64,000 bases of DNA, from the NCBI RefSeq assembly GCF_003732425.1, contig NZ_MOBX01000015.1:744715-808714 (forward strand), read 5' to 3'. Shown one piece after another: positions 26,201 to 33,682 of the stretch; the first letter of the stretch is position 1, and the number at the start of each line of letters is the position of its first letter. The notes below the pieces were generated by a model that searched no databases, was not told the DNA's origin, and saw only the letters and a list, made by a program, of their open reading frames with translations. A program made the position numbers and the translations under genes. The stretch is from Pseudomonas fluorescens. Lineage in GTDB: Bacteria; Pseudomonadota; Gammaproteobacteria; Pseudomonadales; Pseudomonadaceae.

Positions 26201-26331
26201 ACGACGGCAAAGTCTCCCTCCACCGACCTGCGTGGCAGCGTGTGAATGACATCGCATTCGCCAACCTGAAAGACATGTCTCAACGGCTGTCCGATACGGG
26301 ACTGATCCTGCGCAGCCGGATTCCTGATTGA
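23245..26331 (+). CDS. Large toxin-like protein with membrane-targeted effector domain
   Basis: A 1028-residue protein without a signal peptide. It resembles the Pseudomonas proteins annotated as dermonecrotic or membrane-targeted effector-domain toxins. Residues 1-340 form a mostly helical N-terminal region; about 355-440 hold two hydrophobic helical hairpins (possible membrane insertion); about 440-480 are acidic; about 500-600 form a domain around HGIYRLDSDPPY; about 600-660 are Pro-rich; about 725-885 resemble a ChaN/EreA/Tiki-like fold (GETLDR 733-738, AIDCAASY 819-826, DAHNTNTF 866-873). Residues expected as Glu/His in the usual GESH and YxEHL motifs read GETL and YMRGLL, so the site may be inactive. 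The ribosome site GGAG is eight bases upstream. No immunity gene is seen next to it. Confidence 0.6.
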   Translation: MYATQQSPLPNAADKAALKRIAYTVVQNCPGLQDAAHEAARDLLEAKGLSSLDPDHVFFHRFKTAQSSTHSFTGWEHTRETPYESTTLTQLVIHRFRATDQDNADLLDLYGGFYSEGPQAENFDEKNQVRLHGNEVLKTFWNLDFSGHYTATLTDFWNSHGENFRTLAKCNFLSRAVQARDLGQLSGSDFQWLLDSVAGPVRWPVTLSMLQASHTATGNVFAFDVDGHIATRLLRIVDPAGRQIIYLPSEAEAFVVKETLADLHWWVLDQMNDAKRRASFLDHFALADRQHMTENMTDLMNRLVSTWGRADHHLINRTNQVLADDAFSWLRNSTRQAMFAEAHLSLTSNGDLRKKLWIGYLSAGLKVFGPMATVGWPLALPVIGATVASMGLNIDQAQNGKTNAERKAGVLGAVLSGINLLFNLPLLIGAGPMLETGAEVEAAEAAEMAEYSEALNTAAEADNPLPIMAPDDVAITVSDLDETVLVPAQNAPPPAVPERYQCNEILDGAPLGEEFGKFHGIYRLDSDPPYAILMNDAPYYVRYFTNSRGSGDWAIVDPERPNQLVHALPVRINGEGEWERMPALGLKGGGQCMGKQCAPDLELDTFEPAPPESPIQPDEEIQPSTSRPPRPVTSAYDIDPPVRRSIKSWALNLNETHARLQPDGTGGFGMDDPFELYATGKRKLLQSSARGFFKNLPWVIQPARPAIPEVSEVIPLSDLVDGIFDSSPGLVVGETLDRITSMGFLIENMPALARHAKTLYMRGLLSDFAQVELNRYFTSGNMSEDLRTYLTSLGTDPDGRFNPLELVKVARANRVRVQAIDCAASYKMKTPLPSIDEQMMSTYLTNDIMTGDIYLNSPKKWIVVTDAHNTNTFRGLLGISELKGGIGLRIEEVGPGEAAGVDVDPGIEVPRGTSPGGTARQGNPDLLRADLRLRVPAPEVTWTDDTLENLLYRRGMYIFEKAGDSYTLIHRSKQGMLQRTLINRLNDGKVSLHRPAWQRVNDIAFANLKDMSQRLSDTGLILRSRIPD

Positions 26332-26365
26332 GGTCAGCCGATTTTAGATGAACGCCGAAAACGCA

Positions 26366-26398
26366 AAGGCCGCGTGAAACAATGCTTCACGCGGCCTC
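26366..26398 (-). terminator. Terminator of guaA
   Basis: Stem AGGCCGCGTGAA / TTCACGCGGCCT around a seven-base loop (26367-26397). On the minus strand it is followed by TTTGCGTTTT. A second small hairpin (CACGCCTTCAAGGCGTG) lies at about 26414-26430. The toxin gene converges on it and has no other evident terminator. Confidence 0.8.
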
Positions 26399-26437
26399 AT
26401 GGTTGCCTGCATTCACGCCTTCAAGGCGTGCGTGGGA

Positions 26438-28015
26438 TCACTCCCACTCAATCGTCGCAGGTGGCTTGCTCGACACGTCGTAAGTCACGCGGGAGATGCC
26501 TTCGATTTCATTGATGATGCGGCCGGATACGGTTTCCAGCAGTTCGTAAGGCAGGTGAGCCCAACGCGCGGTCATGAAGTCGATGGTTTCCACGGCACGC
26601 AGGGCGACAACCCAAGCGTAACGACGACCATCGCCTACCACGCCAACCGATTTCACCGGCTGGAACACTACGAAGGCCTGGCTGACTTTGTGGTACCAGT
26701 CGGCTTTGCGCAGTTCTTCGATGAAGATGTGGTCGGCACGACGCAGCAGGTCGGCGTATTCCTTCTTCACTTCGCCGAGGATGCGCACACCCAAGCCCGG
26801 GCCCGGGAACGGGTGACGGTAGACCATGTCGTAAGGCAGGCCCAGTTCCAGACCCAGACGACGGACTTCGTCCTTGAACAGTTCGCGCAGTGGCTCGACC
26901 AGTTTCAGGTTCATCTCTTCCGGCAGGCCGCCCACGTTGTGGTGCGACTTGATCACGTGGGCCTTGCCGCTTTTCGCGCCAGCCGACTCGATCACGTCCG
27001 GGTAGATGGTGCCCTGCGCGAGGTACTTGATGTTTTCCAGTTTGTTCGACTGGGCATCGAAGACGTCGATGAAAGTGCGACCGATGATCTTGCGCTTCTT
27101 CTCCGGGTCGGCTTCGCCGGCCAGGTTGTTGAGGAACTGCTCTTCAGCGTTGGCGCGGATCACCTTGACGCCCATGTTCTCGGCGAACATGGCCATCACT
27201 TGCTCGCCTTCGTGCAGACGCAGCAGACCGTTGTCGACGAAGACGCAGGTCAGCTGGTCGCCGATGGCTTTGTGCAGCAGCGCAGCAACCACCGAGGAGT
27301 CAACGCCGCCGGACAGGCCCAGCAGCACGTTGTCGGTACCGACTTGTGCGCGGATGTTGGCGATGGCGTCTTCAGCGATCTTCGAAGGCGTCCACAGCGC
27401 TTCACAGCCGCAGATGTCGAGAACGAAGCGCGAGAGGATGCGACCGCCCTGTTTGGTGTGGGTCACTTCCGGGTGGAACTGCACGCCGTAGTAGGCGCGA
27501 TCGTCGTTGAACATGCCGGCGATCGGGCAGCTCGGGGTGCTGGCGAGGATGTGGAAGTCTTCCGGCATCTTGGTGACTTTGTCACCGTGGCTCATCCACA
27601 CGTCGAGGCCGAACAGGCCGTCAGCGTCGATGTGGTCTTCGATGCCGTCGAGCAGACGGCTCTTGCCGACCACGTCAACGCGGGCGTAGCCGAACTCACG
27701 CAGTTCGGAACCTTCCACCTTGCCGCCCAGTTGCTCGGCCATGGTCTGCATGCCGTAGCAGATACCGAAGACCGGTACCCCCAGGTCAAACACAGCTTGC
27801 GGGCAGCGCGGGCTATTGGCTTCGTGCACGGACTCGGGGCCGCCGGCGAGGATGACGCCTTTAGGAGCGAATTCGCGGATCGCATCTTCGTCCATGTCGA
27901 ACGGGTGCAGTTCGCAGTACACACCGATTTCGCGCACGCGGCGGGCGATCAGTTGGGTGTATTGCGAGCCGAAGTCGAGGATCAGGATGCGGTGAGCGTG
28001 AATATCGAGGGCCAT
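26438..28015 (-). CDS. guaA: GMP synthase (glutamine-hydrolysing)
   Basis: A 525-residue enzyme that aminates XMP to GMP. The class I glutamine amidotransferase domain (about 8-205) has the nucleophile Cys in FGICYGMQTMA and the His/Glu of GVQFHPEVTH. The ATP pyrophosphatase domain has the P-loop LGLSGGVDSSVVAALL (about 233-248), and the dimerisation domain ends in IEWE. Length is identical to E. coli GuaA. It follows guaB after 99 bases that contain a hairpin. Confidence 0.98.
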   Translation of the reverse strand: MALDIHAHRILILDFGSQYTQLIARRVREIGVYCELHPFDMDEDAIREFAPKGVILAGGPESVHEANSPRCPQAVFDLGVPVFGICYGMQTMAEQLGGKVEGSELREFGYARVDVVGKSRLLDGIEDHIDADGLFGLDVWMSHGDKVTKMPEDFHILASTPSCPIAGMFNDDRAYYGVQFHPEVTHTKQGGRILSRFVLDICGCEALWTPSKIAEDAIANIRAQVGTDNVLLGLSGGVDSSVVAALLHKAIGDQLTCVFVDNGLLRLHEGEQVMAMFAENMGVKVIRANAEEQFLNNLAGEADPEKKRKIIGRTFIDVFDAQSNKLENIKYLAQGTIYPDVIESAGAKSGKAHVIKSHHNVGGLPEEMNLKLVEPLRELFKDEVRRLGLELGLPYDMVYRHPFPGPGLGVRILGEVKKEYADLLRRADHIFIEELRKADWYHKVSQAFVVFQPVKSVGVVGDGRRYAWVVALRAVETIDFMTARWAHLPYELLETVSGRIINEIEGISRVTYDVSSKPPATIEWE

Positions 28016-28066
28016 GATTCAGTCTCGTCTAAGTCATTCAGAAACAGTCGTGATTCAGAAACAACT

Positions 28067-28089
28067 CGGGGCTGAATCAAACAGCCCCG
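28067..28089 (-). terminator. Hairpin between guaB and guaA
   Basis: Eight-pair stem CGGGGCTG / CAGCCCCG with a seven-base loop. On the minus strand it is followed by AGTTGTTTC, a poor T run, so it is more likely a partial terminator or message-stability hairpin than a full stop. Confidence 0.45.
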
Positions 28090-28114
28090 GTTGCTTTGCT
28101 TGTAGCTTGAAGGC

Positions 28115-29584
28115 TCAACCTACGCGGTAGTTTGGCGCTTCTTTGGTGATCTGCACGTCGTGAACGTGGGATTCGGCCATGCCAGCGCCGGTGATCCGCA
28201 CGAATTCAGGCTTGGTGCGCATTTCTTCGATGTTGGCGCTGCCGGTGTAACCCATCGAGGAACGCAGACCGCCCATCAACTGGTGAATGATCGCGCTCAG
28301 AGTGCCTTTGTACGGCACACGGCCTTCGATGCCTTCCGGAACGAGTTTCTCGGCGCCTGCCGAGGAGTCCTGGAAGTAACGGTCGGAGGAGCCTTGAGCC
28401 TGGGACATGGCGCCCAGCGAACCCATACCGCGATACGCCTTGTACGAACGGCCCTGGAACAGTTCGATCTCGCCCGGCGCTTCTTCAGTACCGGCGAACA
28501 TCGAGCCCATCATCACGCAGGAAGCACCGGCTACGATGGCCTTGGACAGGTCACCGGAGAAACGGATGCCGCCGTCGGCGATCAACGGTACGCCAGTGCC
28601 TTCAAGGGCAGCGGCGACGTTGGCGATGGCACTGATTTGCGGGACGCCGACACCGGCGACGATACGGGTGGTGCAGATCGAGCCAGGGCCGATACCGACC
28701 TTGACCGCATCAGCGCCAGCTTCGGCCAGGGCCTTGGCAGCGGCGCCGGTGGCGATGTTGCCGCCGATCACCTGCACTTCAGGGAAATTCTCTTTGACCC
28801 AGCGAACGCGGTCGATCACGCCTTTGGAGTGACCGTGCGCGGTATCGACTACCACGACGTCCACACCGGCATTGACCAGCGCGGCTACACGGTCACCGGT
28901 GTCTTTACCGGTACCGACAGCAGCACCAACGCGCAGACGACCTTGATCGTCCTTGCTGGCCAGCGGGTAGGCTTTGGCTTTTTCGATGTCTTTGACGGTC
29001 ATCATGCCTTTGAGGGCAAACTTGTCATCGACGATCAGAACTTTTTCCAGACGGTGCTTGTGCAGCAGCTCGCGGACTTCGTTCTTGTCGGCGCCTTCAC
29101 GCACAGTGACCAGACGCTCTTTAGGCGTCATCACTTCACGTACGGTGGCTTCCAGACGGGTTTCGAAACGCACGTCACGGGAAGTGACGATACCGACCAG
29201 GTCGCCATCGTGCAGAACCGGAACGCCGGAAATGTTGTGCATGCGGGTCAATTCGAACAGGTCACGCACCGTGGCATCAGCCTCGATGGTGATCGGATCC
29301 TTGACGACGCCGGCTTCGAACTTCTTGACCTTACGCACTTCGGCAGCTTGCTGCTCGATGGTCATGTTCTTGTGGATAATGCCGATGCCACCTTCCTGAG
29401 CCATGGCGATTGCCAGACGGGCTTCAGTCACGGTGTCCATTGCAGCAGAAACCAGAGGAATGTTCAGCTCGATGCCACGGGTAAGGCGGGTCTTGAGACT
29501 GACTTCGTTAGGAAGTACCTCGGAATAACCAGGCACTAAGAGAATGTCGTCGAATGTCAGAGCTTCTTGGCTGATACGCAGCAT
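28115..29584 (-). CDS. guaB: IMP dehydrogenase
   Basis: A 489-residue enzyme oxidising IMP to XMP, the committed step to guanine nucleotides. TIM barrel interrupted by a CBS pair at about 93-205 (MTPKERLVTV and related motifs). The catalytic Cys is in GPGSICTTRIV (about 300-310), with the mobile flap YRGMGSLGAM. The ATG at 29584 gives the family length and leaves the longer start (29635) inside the promoter, where a -10 box sits at 29621-29626. Confidence 0.98.
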   Translation of the reverse strand: MLRISQEALTFDDILLVPGYSEVLPNEVSLKTRLTRGIELNIPLVSAAMDTVTEARLAIAMAQEGGIGIIHKNMTIEQQAAEVRKVKKFEAGVVKDPITIEADATVRDLFELTRMHNISGVPVLHDGDLVGIVTSRDVRFETRLEATVREVMTPKERLVTVREGADKNEVRELLHKHRLEKVLIVDDKFALKGMMTVKDIEKAKAYPLASKDDQGRLRVGAAVGTGKDTGDRVAALVNAGVDVVVVDTAHGHSKGVIDRVRWVKENFPEVQVIGGNIATGAAAKALAEAGADAVKVGIGPGSICTTRIVAGVGVPQISAIANVAAALEGTGVPLIADGGIRFSGDLSKAIVAGASCVMMGSMFAGTEEAPGEIELFQGRSYKAYRGMGSLGAMSQAQGSSDRYFQDSSAGAEKLVPEGIEGRVPYKGTLSAIIHQLMGGLRSSMGYTGSANIEEMRTKPEFVRITGAGMAESHVHDVQITKEAPNYRVG

Positions 29585-29620
29585 CGCGGGGGCTCCCGAG
29601 CGGGAAAATGGAAGCGCGCC

Positions 29621-29649
29621 ATTATAGTCATCCACCCCCTGCTGTTCAA
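29621..29649 (-). promoter_or_regulatory. Sigma-70 promoter of guaB
   Basis: Minus strand TTGAAC (29644-29649), 17-base spacer, perfect TATAAT (29621-29626), about 37 bases before the guaB start. Confidence 0.8.
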
Positions 29650-29700
29650 TGTAAAACTCAGCTTAATATCAATGTTGCTGATATACGGAGACCCCCGCCG

Positions 29701-30249
29701 CTACAGCTCCACCTTGACCCAAGAGACAGGTTGATCGAGCCAATCGGCGAACTCATCGATAAAGCTCTGCTTGAATCCGGCTTCCAGCCAGTTGTTGAAG
29801 ATGAAGCCAAGGTTGGAAAACGCACATTCCTGCAAGTACAGAAAGCCGTTGATGTCGTCTTCATGCCCGCATTCCGGGCAAGTGAAGTTGTCGGTGCGAC
29901 CTGGAAACCAGTCTTCAAGGCTTTCGAACAACGCTTCACCGACCTCGCGACGGCACTCGGCGCAACCGGCCTCTTCGAGAAAACCCTTGGCCGGTGTGTA
30001 GATGCAGCGTTTGGTGACGATCTCTAGCCCGTTGATCGGCTCGCCGAACGGCAGCGCTTGCGGGTGCAGCACCACGGCACGGGCGCCATCGGCAATCGCG
30101 TAAGCCATCCGATTGCCAGTGCGTCCGCAGGTGCTCAGCTCTTCTTTGACGATGTTTTTGCGCACCAGCCAGCGCAGGATCGCCCGGGCCCGGGGTTCAT
30201 GGACCGGCAGGGTGGAGATTTTCGGGACGATGATGCTTTGCGAGTTCAT
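29701..30249 (-). CDS. Unknown protein with paired Cys motifs
   Basis: A 182-residue soluble protein of unknown function. It has two CxxC pairs that look like zinc ligands, GCAECRREVG (about 121-130) and CPECGHEDD (about 148-156), plus single Cys at about 41, 105 and 165. It is well known in Pseudomonas, where it is often mislabelled as a sugar ABC transporter ATPase; there is no Walker A motif. The start at 30249 is the first Met after which the sequence looks like a folded domain; a longer frame reaches through the REP pair at 30285 and is rejected. Confidence 0.75.
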   Translation of the reverse strand: MNSQSIIVPKISTLPVHEPRARAILRWLVRKNIVKEELSTCGRTGNRMAYAIADGARAVVLHPQALPFGEPINGLEIVTKRCIYTPAKGFLEEAGCAECRREVGEALFESLEDWFPGRTDNFTCPECGHEDDINGFLYLQECAFSNLGFIFNNWLEAGFKQSFIDEFADWLDQPVSWVKVEL

Positions 30250-30284
30250 GGTGCAAGCCTGCTGCAGATACTGAAGATTTCCAT

Positions 30285-30375
30285 TGTGGGAGCTAGCCTG
30301 CTGGCGATTGCGGTGGGTCAGCAATACAAATGTTGACTGACACTCCGCGATCGCCAGCAGGCTGGCTCCCACAGG
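30285..30375. repeat. REP pair (GTGGGAGCTAGCCTGCTGGCGATTGC variant)
   Basis: Inverted arms at about 30285-30313 and 30347-30375, between two minus-strand genes. Confidence 0.8.
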
Positions 30376-30413
30376 GAATTGCGGCCGGCAGCTTAATCCC
30401 TGACAGAATCCGG

Positions 30414-31181
30414 TCAAGTGCTGAGGTAGCGCCCGATCAACGCAACCCCGCTCGCCAGCACCAGCCACGTTACCAGCCGCACAAACGCCTCGCGCGACAG
30501 CTTTATGGTCAAGCGACGCCCGATCCACAACCCCAGCGCCATGGCCGGCAACAGACACAGCGCCAGCATCAACAAGGGTAGCTCGGCATACACACCGGCG
30601 ATGGCAAACAGGCTCAAACGCACCACTGTGCTGCAACTGATCAGCGCACTTTGCGTGGCCCGCGCGACGTCTTTCGGCAGCCGACTGTTGAGATAAATCG
30701 CATAGAGAAAGCCGCCACTGCCAAACAGCGCGCCGAACAATCCGCCCACCGTGCCCATCGGCACTGCCCACGCCGCCGACAATTGCGCTGGCCGCGCTTT
30801 CACCCACAGGCTGTAAATCGCATAAGCGCTAATAAACAGCCCCATCAACAACAGCAACAGATCGGATTTCAGATTAAGTAGAAAGATCACCCCCAACGTA
30901 CAACCGACCGCCATGCACGGCAGCAGCCGTAACAACTCCGGTTTAGCCACATCCCGCCGCGACGGCAGCAGATTGCCGAACGCCGCGACAAAATCCAGCA
31001 GCACCAACAGCGGCACAATCTTCGACAACGGCATGAACAGAATCAGAATCGGCCCCGCCACCAGCGCCGTGCCAAACCCGGCAATGCCGAACACGATGTA
31101 AGCCAGGGCGATGCCCAGCCCGATCACCACCCAAGCACCTCCCCCCCACGACCACTCACTCAACAGCCCTGCCACGCTCAT
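30414..31181 (-). CDS. TauE/SafE family anion permease
   Basis: A 255-residue membrane protein with about eight helices and the duplicated pattern of the TauE/SafE (sulfite exporter-like) family. The GIAGFGTALVAGP segment near residue 31-43 and GGLFGALFGSGGFLYAIYL at about 145-163 correspond to the two repeats. Members move sulfonates, sulfite or related organic anions; the substrate here is not predictable. A good site, AAGGAAG, precedes the ATG. It is divergent from the LysR gene, which may regulate it. Confidence 0.85.
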   Translation of the reverse strand: MSVAGLLSEWSWGGGAWVVIGLGIALAYIVFGIAGFGTALVAGPILILFMPLSKIVPLLVLLDFVAAFGNLLPSRRDVAKPELLRLLPCMAVGCTLGVIFLLNLKSDLLLLLMGLFISAYAIYSLWVKARPAQLSAAWAVPMGTVGGLFGALFGSGGFLYAIYLNSRLPKDVARATQSALISCSTVVRLSLFAIAGVYAELPLLMLALCLLPAMALGLWIGRRLTIKLSREAFVRLVTWLVLASGVALIGRYLST

Positions 31182-31274
31182 CGATGCGCTTCCTTAATAA
31201 GCCTGAGATGACTTTAGCCAGCGTCGAGGGTTGCGACTAATATCTTCCAGGCCGCTTACCCATCTCGAAAAGGC

Positions 31275-32168
31275 ATGCCTGTGCTTTCAACCCGTCAATT
31301 GCGTTACTTCGTGGAAATTGCCGAATGCGGCAGTTTCAGTGCTGCAGCTGAACGTTTGTTCGTTGCGCAATCGGCGCTGAGCCGGCAGATCAAGGACATG
31401 GAGACGCGCCTGCAAACCCCGCTGTTCGAGCGCACCGCGCGTCAGCCTCGACTCACAGCAGCGGGCGCAGCGTTTCTGCCACGAGCAAGGAGTCTGCTGA
31501 ACGAGCTGAGCAAGGCCAGCGCCATGGCCACTGAGGTCGGCAATGGTCAGCTCGGCACATTGCGCCTCAGCCATTCCAGCACCGTGTCGATCAGCGGCCG
31601 TTTGCTCAGTGATATTGGCGCTTACCTGCAACAACAGCCCGGCGTGTCACTGGATATCGGCAAGTTGTCTTCTGAGGCGCAATTGGAAGAGTTGGCCGAA
31701 GGGCGCCTCGACATCGGCCTGCTGCGCCTGCCGGTGTTGCGCCAGCGTGAAGGGATTCAACTTGTGCCGCTGTTTACTGAACGCTTGCTGCTGGCAGTTC
31801 CGATGGATCATCGATTGGTCGAGGCTGAGCGCGTCGATCTGGCCCAACTGAAGGACGAGGCGTTCATCTCGATCCCGCACCCGCAACGCGGCGGCTTGAG
31901 TTATCTGTGTGCCGATCTGTGCATGCGTCAGGGCTTTTTCCCGAAAGCCGCGCGAGTGATGTCGCGCAAAACCACGCAATTGCAGTTGATCCAGGCCGGA
32001 TTTGGCATTGCACTGCTGCCGGAATCGATGCAAGACATCGCCCCGAGCGGCGTGCGTTTTCTACCGCTGGCCGATCCCGACTGCCACAGCACCGTCGCCC
32101 TCGCCTATCGCCAGAATCCGACGCCACTGATTCAACACTTCATCCAGACCTTCACCAATCCCCTGTAG
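31275..32168 (+). CDS. LysR-family transcriptional regulator
   Basis: A 297-residue regulator. The N-terminal winged helix (about 5-62) shows the family pattern LRYFVEIAECGSFSAAAERL, then AQSALSRQIKDMETRL. The C-terminal periplasmic-binding-like domain senses an effector. It is divergent from the TauE/SafE permease, the usual arrangement of a LysR regulator and its target. Its TAG stop (32166-32168) lies inside the first arm of a REP, so the repeat inserted at, or was recruited to, the very end of the coding region. Confidence 0.9.
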   Translation: MPVLSTRQLRYFVEIAECGSFSAAAERLFVAQSALSRQIKDMETRLQTPLFERTARQPRLTAAGAAFLPRARSLLNELSKASAMATEVGNGQLGTLRLSHSSTVSISGRLLSDIGAYLQQQPGVSLDIGKLSSEAQLEELAEGRLDIGLLRLPVLRQREGIQLVPLFTERLLLAVPMDHRLVEAERVDLAQLKDEAFISIPHPQRGGLSYLCADLCMRQGFFPKAARVMSRKTTQLQLIQAGFGIALLPESMQDIAPSGVRFLPLADPDCHSTVALAYRQNPTPLIQHFIQTFTNPL

Positions 32169-32258
32169 GAGCTGACGAGTAAAACCAGGCTGCGATCTTT
32201 TGATCTTTTTCATACAGATCAAGATCAAAAGATCGCAGCCTGCGGCAGCTCCTACAGG
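32163..32258. repeat. REP pair (GTAGGAGCTG...CTGCGATC family)
   Basis: Arms at about 32163-32200 and 32222-32258. The left arm carries an imperfect 'gacgagtaaaac' block where relatives read 'ccgaaggct'. It overlaps the LysR stop codon. Confidence 0.8.
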
Positions 32259-32299
32259 GATCGTGCAATGATCAGAAGAATGCCTTTAAACTGCGCCCC

Positions 32300-33679
32300 A
32301 TGATTAAAGATCCCTTTGCAAGACTTGGCCTGGACCGTGAAGTCCTGACCGTCAGCCAGCTCAACGGCCGCGTGCGGGTGTTGCTCGAAGACGTGTTCAG
32401 CAACATCTGGGTCGAAGGCGAAATCTCCAACCTCGCCCGCCCGGCGTCCGGCCACATCTATTTCACCCTCAAGGACAGCGGCGCACAGGTGCGTTGCGCA
32501 CTGTTCCGGCAGAACGCGACGCGCGTGCGTCAGGCGCTGAAGGATGGCCTGGCGGTGAAGGTGCGCGGCAAGGTTTCGCTGTTCGAAGGCCGTGGCGACT
32601 ATCAGCTGATTCTCGACACCGTCGAACCTGCCGGTGACGGCGCGTTGCGGCTGGCCTTCGATGCCTTGAAGGAAAAGCTCAGCGCCGAAGGCCTGTTCAG
32701 CGCCGAACGCAAAGTGCCGCTGCCGGCGCATCCGCAGCGCATCGGCATCATCAGTTCGCCAACCGGCGCGGTGATTCGCGACATCATCAGCGTATTCCGC
32801 CGACGAGCACCGCAGGTGCAACTGACGCTGATTCCGACGGCCGTGCAGGGCCGCGAGGCCACCGCACAAATCGTCCGCGCGCTGAAAATGGCCGATGCCC
32901 GTGGCTTCGATGCACTGATCCTCGCCCGTGGCGGTGGCTCGCTGGAAGATCTCTGGTGCTTCAACGAAGAAGCTGTAGCCCGCGCCGTCGATGCTTGCGT
33001 GACGCCGATTGTCAGCGCCGTCGGCCATGAAACCGATGTGTCGATCAGCGACTTTGTCGCTGACGTGCGCGCACCCACGCCGTCGGCGGCTGCCGAACTG
33101 CTCGCCCCGGACTCCAGTCATCTGATCCGTCAGGTCGAAAGCCTGCATCGCCGCCTGGTGATGCGCATGCGTGACCGCTTGATGCGTGACCGTCTGCGCC
33201 TGGAAGGCATGGCCCGTCGCCTGCGTCATCCCGGCGAGCGTCTGCGTCAGCAAGCGCAGCGTCTGGATGATCTGGACATGCGCATGCGCCGGGCCTTCGA
33301 GCGACATCTCAATACCCGCCGCGAACGCCTGATCCGCCTGGAAACCCGCCTCGCCGGGCAACATCCGGGGCGGCAACTGGCGATGTTGCGCCAGCGCCTC
33401 GACAGCCTCGCCGAACGCTTGCCCCGTGCCATGCGCGAAGGTCTGAAAAACCGGCGCCTGCAATTGCACAGTCAGATGCAGACGCTGCATGTGGTCAGCC
33501 CGCTGGCAACGCTCGGCCGTGGTTACAGCATTCTGCTGGACGAGCGCGGCCATGCGATCCGCAACGCCGCGCAGACCCACACCGGCCAGCGCCTCAAAGC
33601 CAGGCTCGGCGAAGGCGAACTGCAAGTGCGCGTCGAGGATAATCACCTGACGCCTGTCACCCTCTCTTTACTGGACTGA
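32300..33679 (+). CDS. xseA: Exodeoxyribonuclease VII large subunit
   Basis: A 459-residue nuclease subunit that degrades single-stranded DNA with XseB. N-terminal OB fold (about 15-105, LTVSQLNGRVRVLLE, NIWVEGEISN, GHIYFTLKD), then the catalytic domain with RIGIISSPTGAVIRDI, LARGGGSLEDLW and SAVGHETDVSISDFVAD (about 130-260), then long coiled-coil helices to the end. xseB is not in the window. Four bases separate it from the peptidase gene, so the two are probably cotranscribed. Confidence 0.97.
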   Translation: MIKDPFARLGLDREVLTVSQLNGRVRVLLEDVFSNIWVEGEISNLARPASGHIYFTLKDSGAQVRCALFRQNATRVRQALKDGLAVKVRGKVSLFEGRGDYQLILDTVEPAGDGALRLAFDALKEKLSAEGLFSAERKVPLPAHPQRIGIISSPTGAVIRDIISVFRRRAPQVQLTLIPTAVQGREATAQIVRALKMADARGFDALILARGGGSLEDLWCFNEEAVARAVDACVTPIVSAVGHETDVSISDFVADVRAPTPSAAAELLAPDSSHLIRQVESLHRRLVMRMRDRLMRDRLRLEGMARRLRHPGERLRQQAQRLDDLDMRMRRAFERHLNTRRERLIRLETRLAGQHPGRQLAMLRQRLDSLAERLPRAMREGLKNRRLQLHSQMQTLHVVSPLATLGRGYSILLDERGHAIRNAAQTHTGQRLKARLGEGELQVRVEDNHLTPVTLSLLD

Positions 33680-33682
33680 TCC

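Noticed and set aside
26367..26397. Terminator for the toxin gene on the plus strand
   Set aside because: The stem is strong but the T run is only on the minus strand, so it was assigned to guaA.
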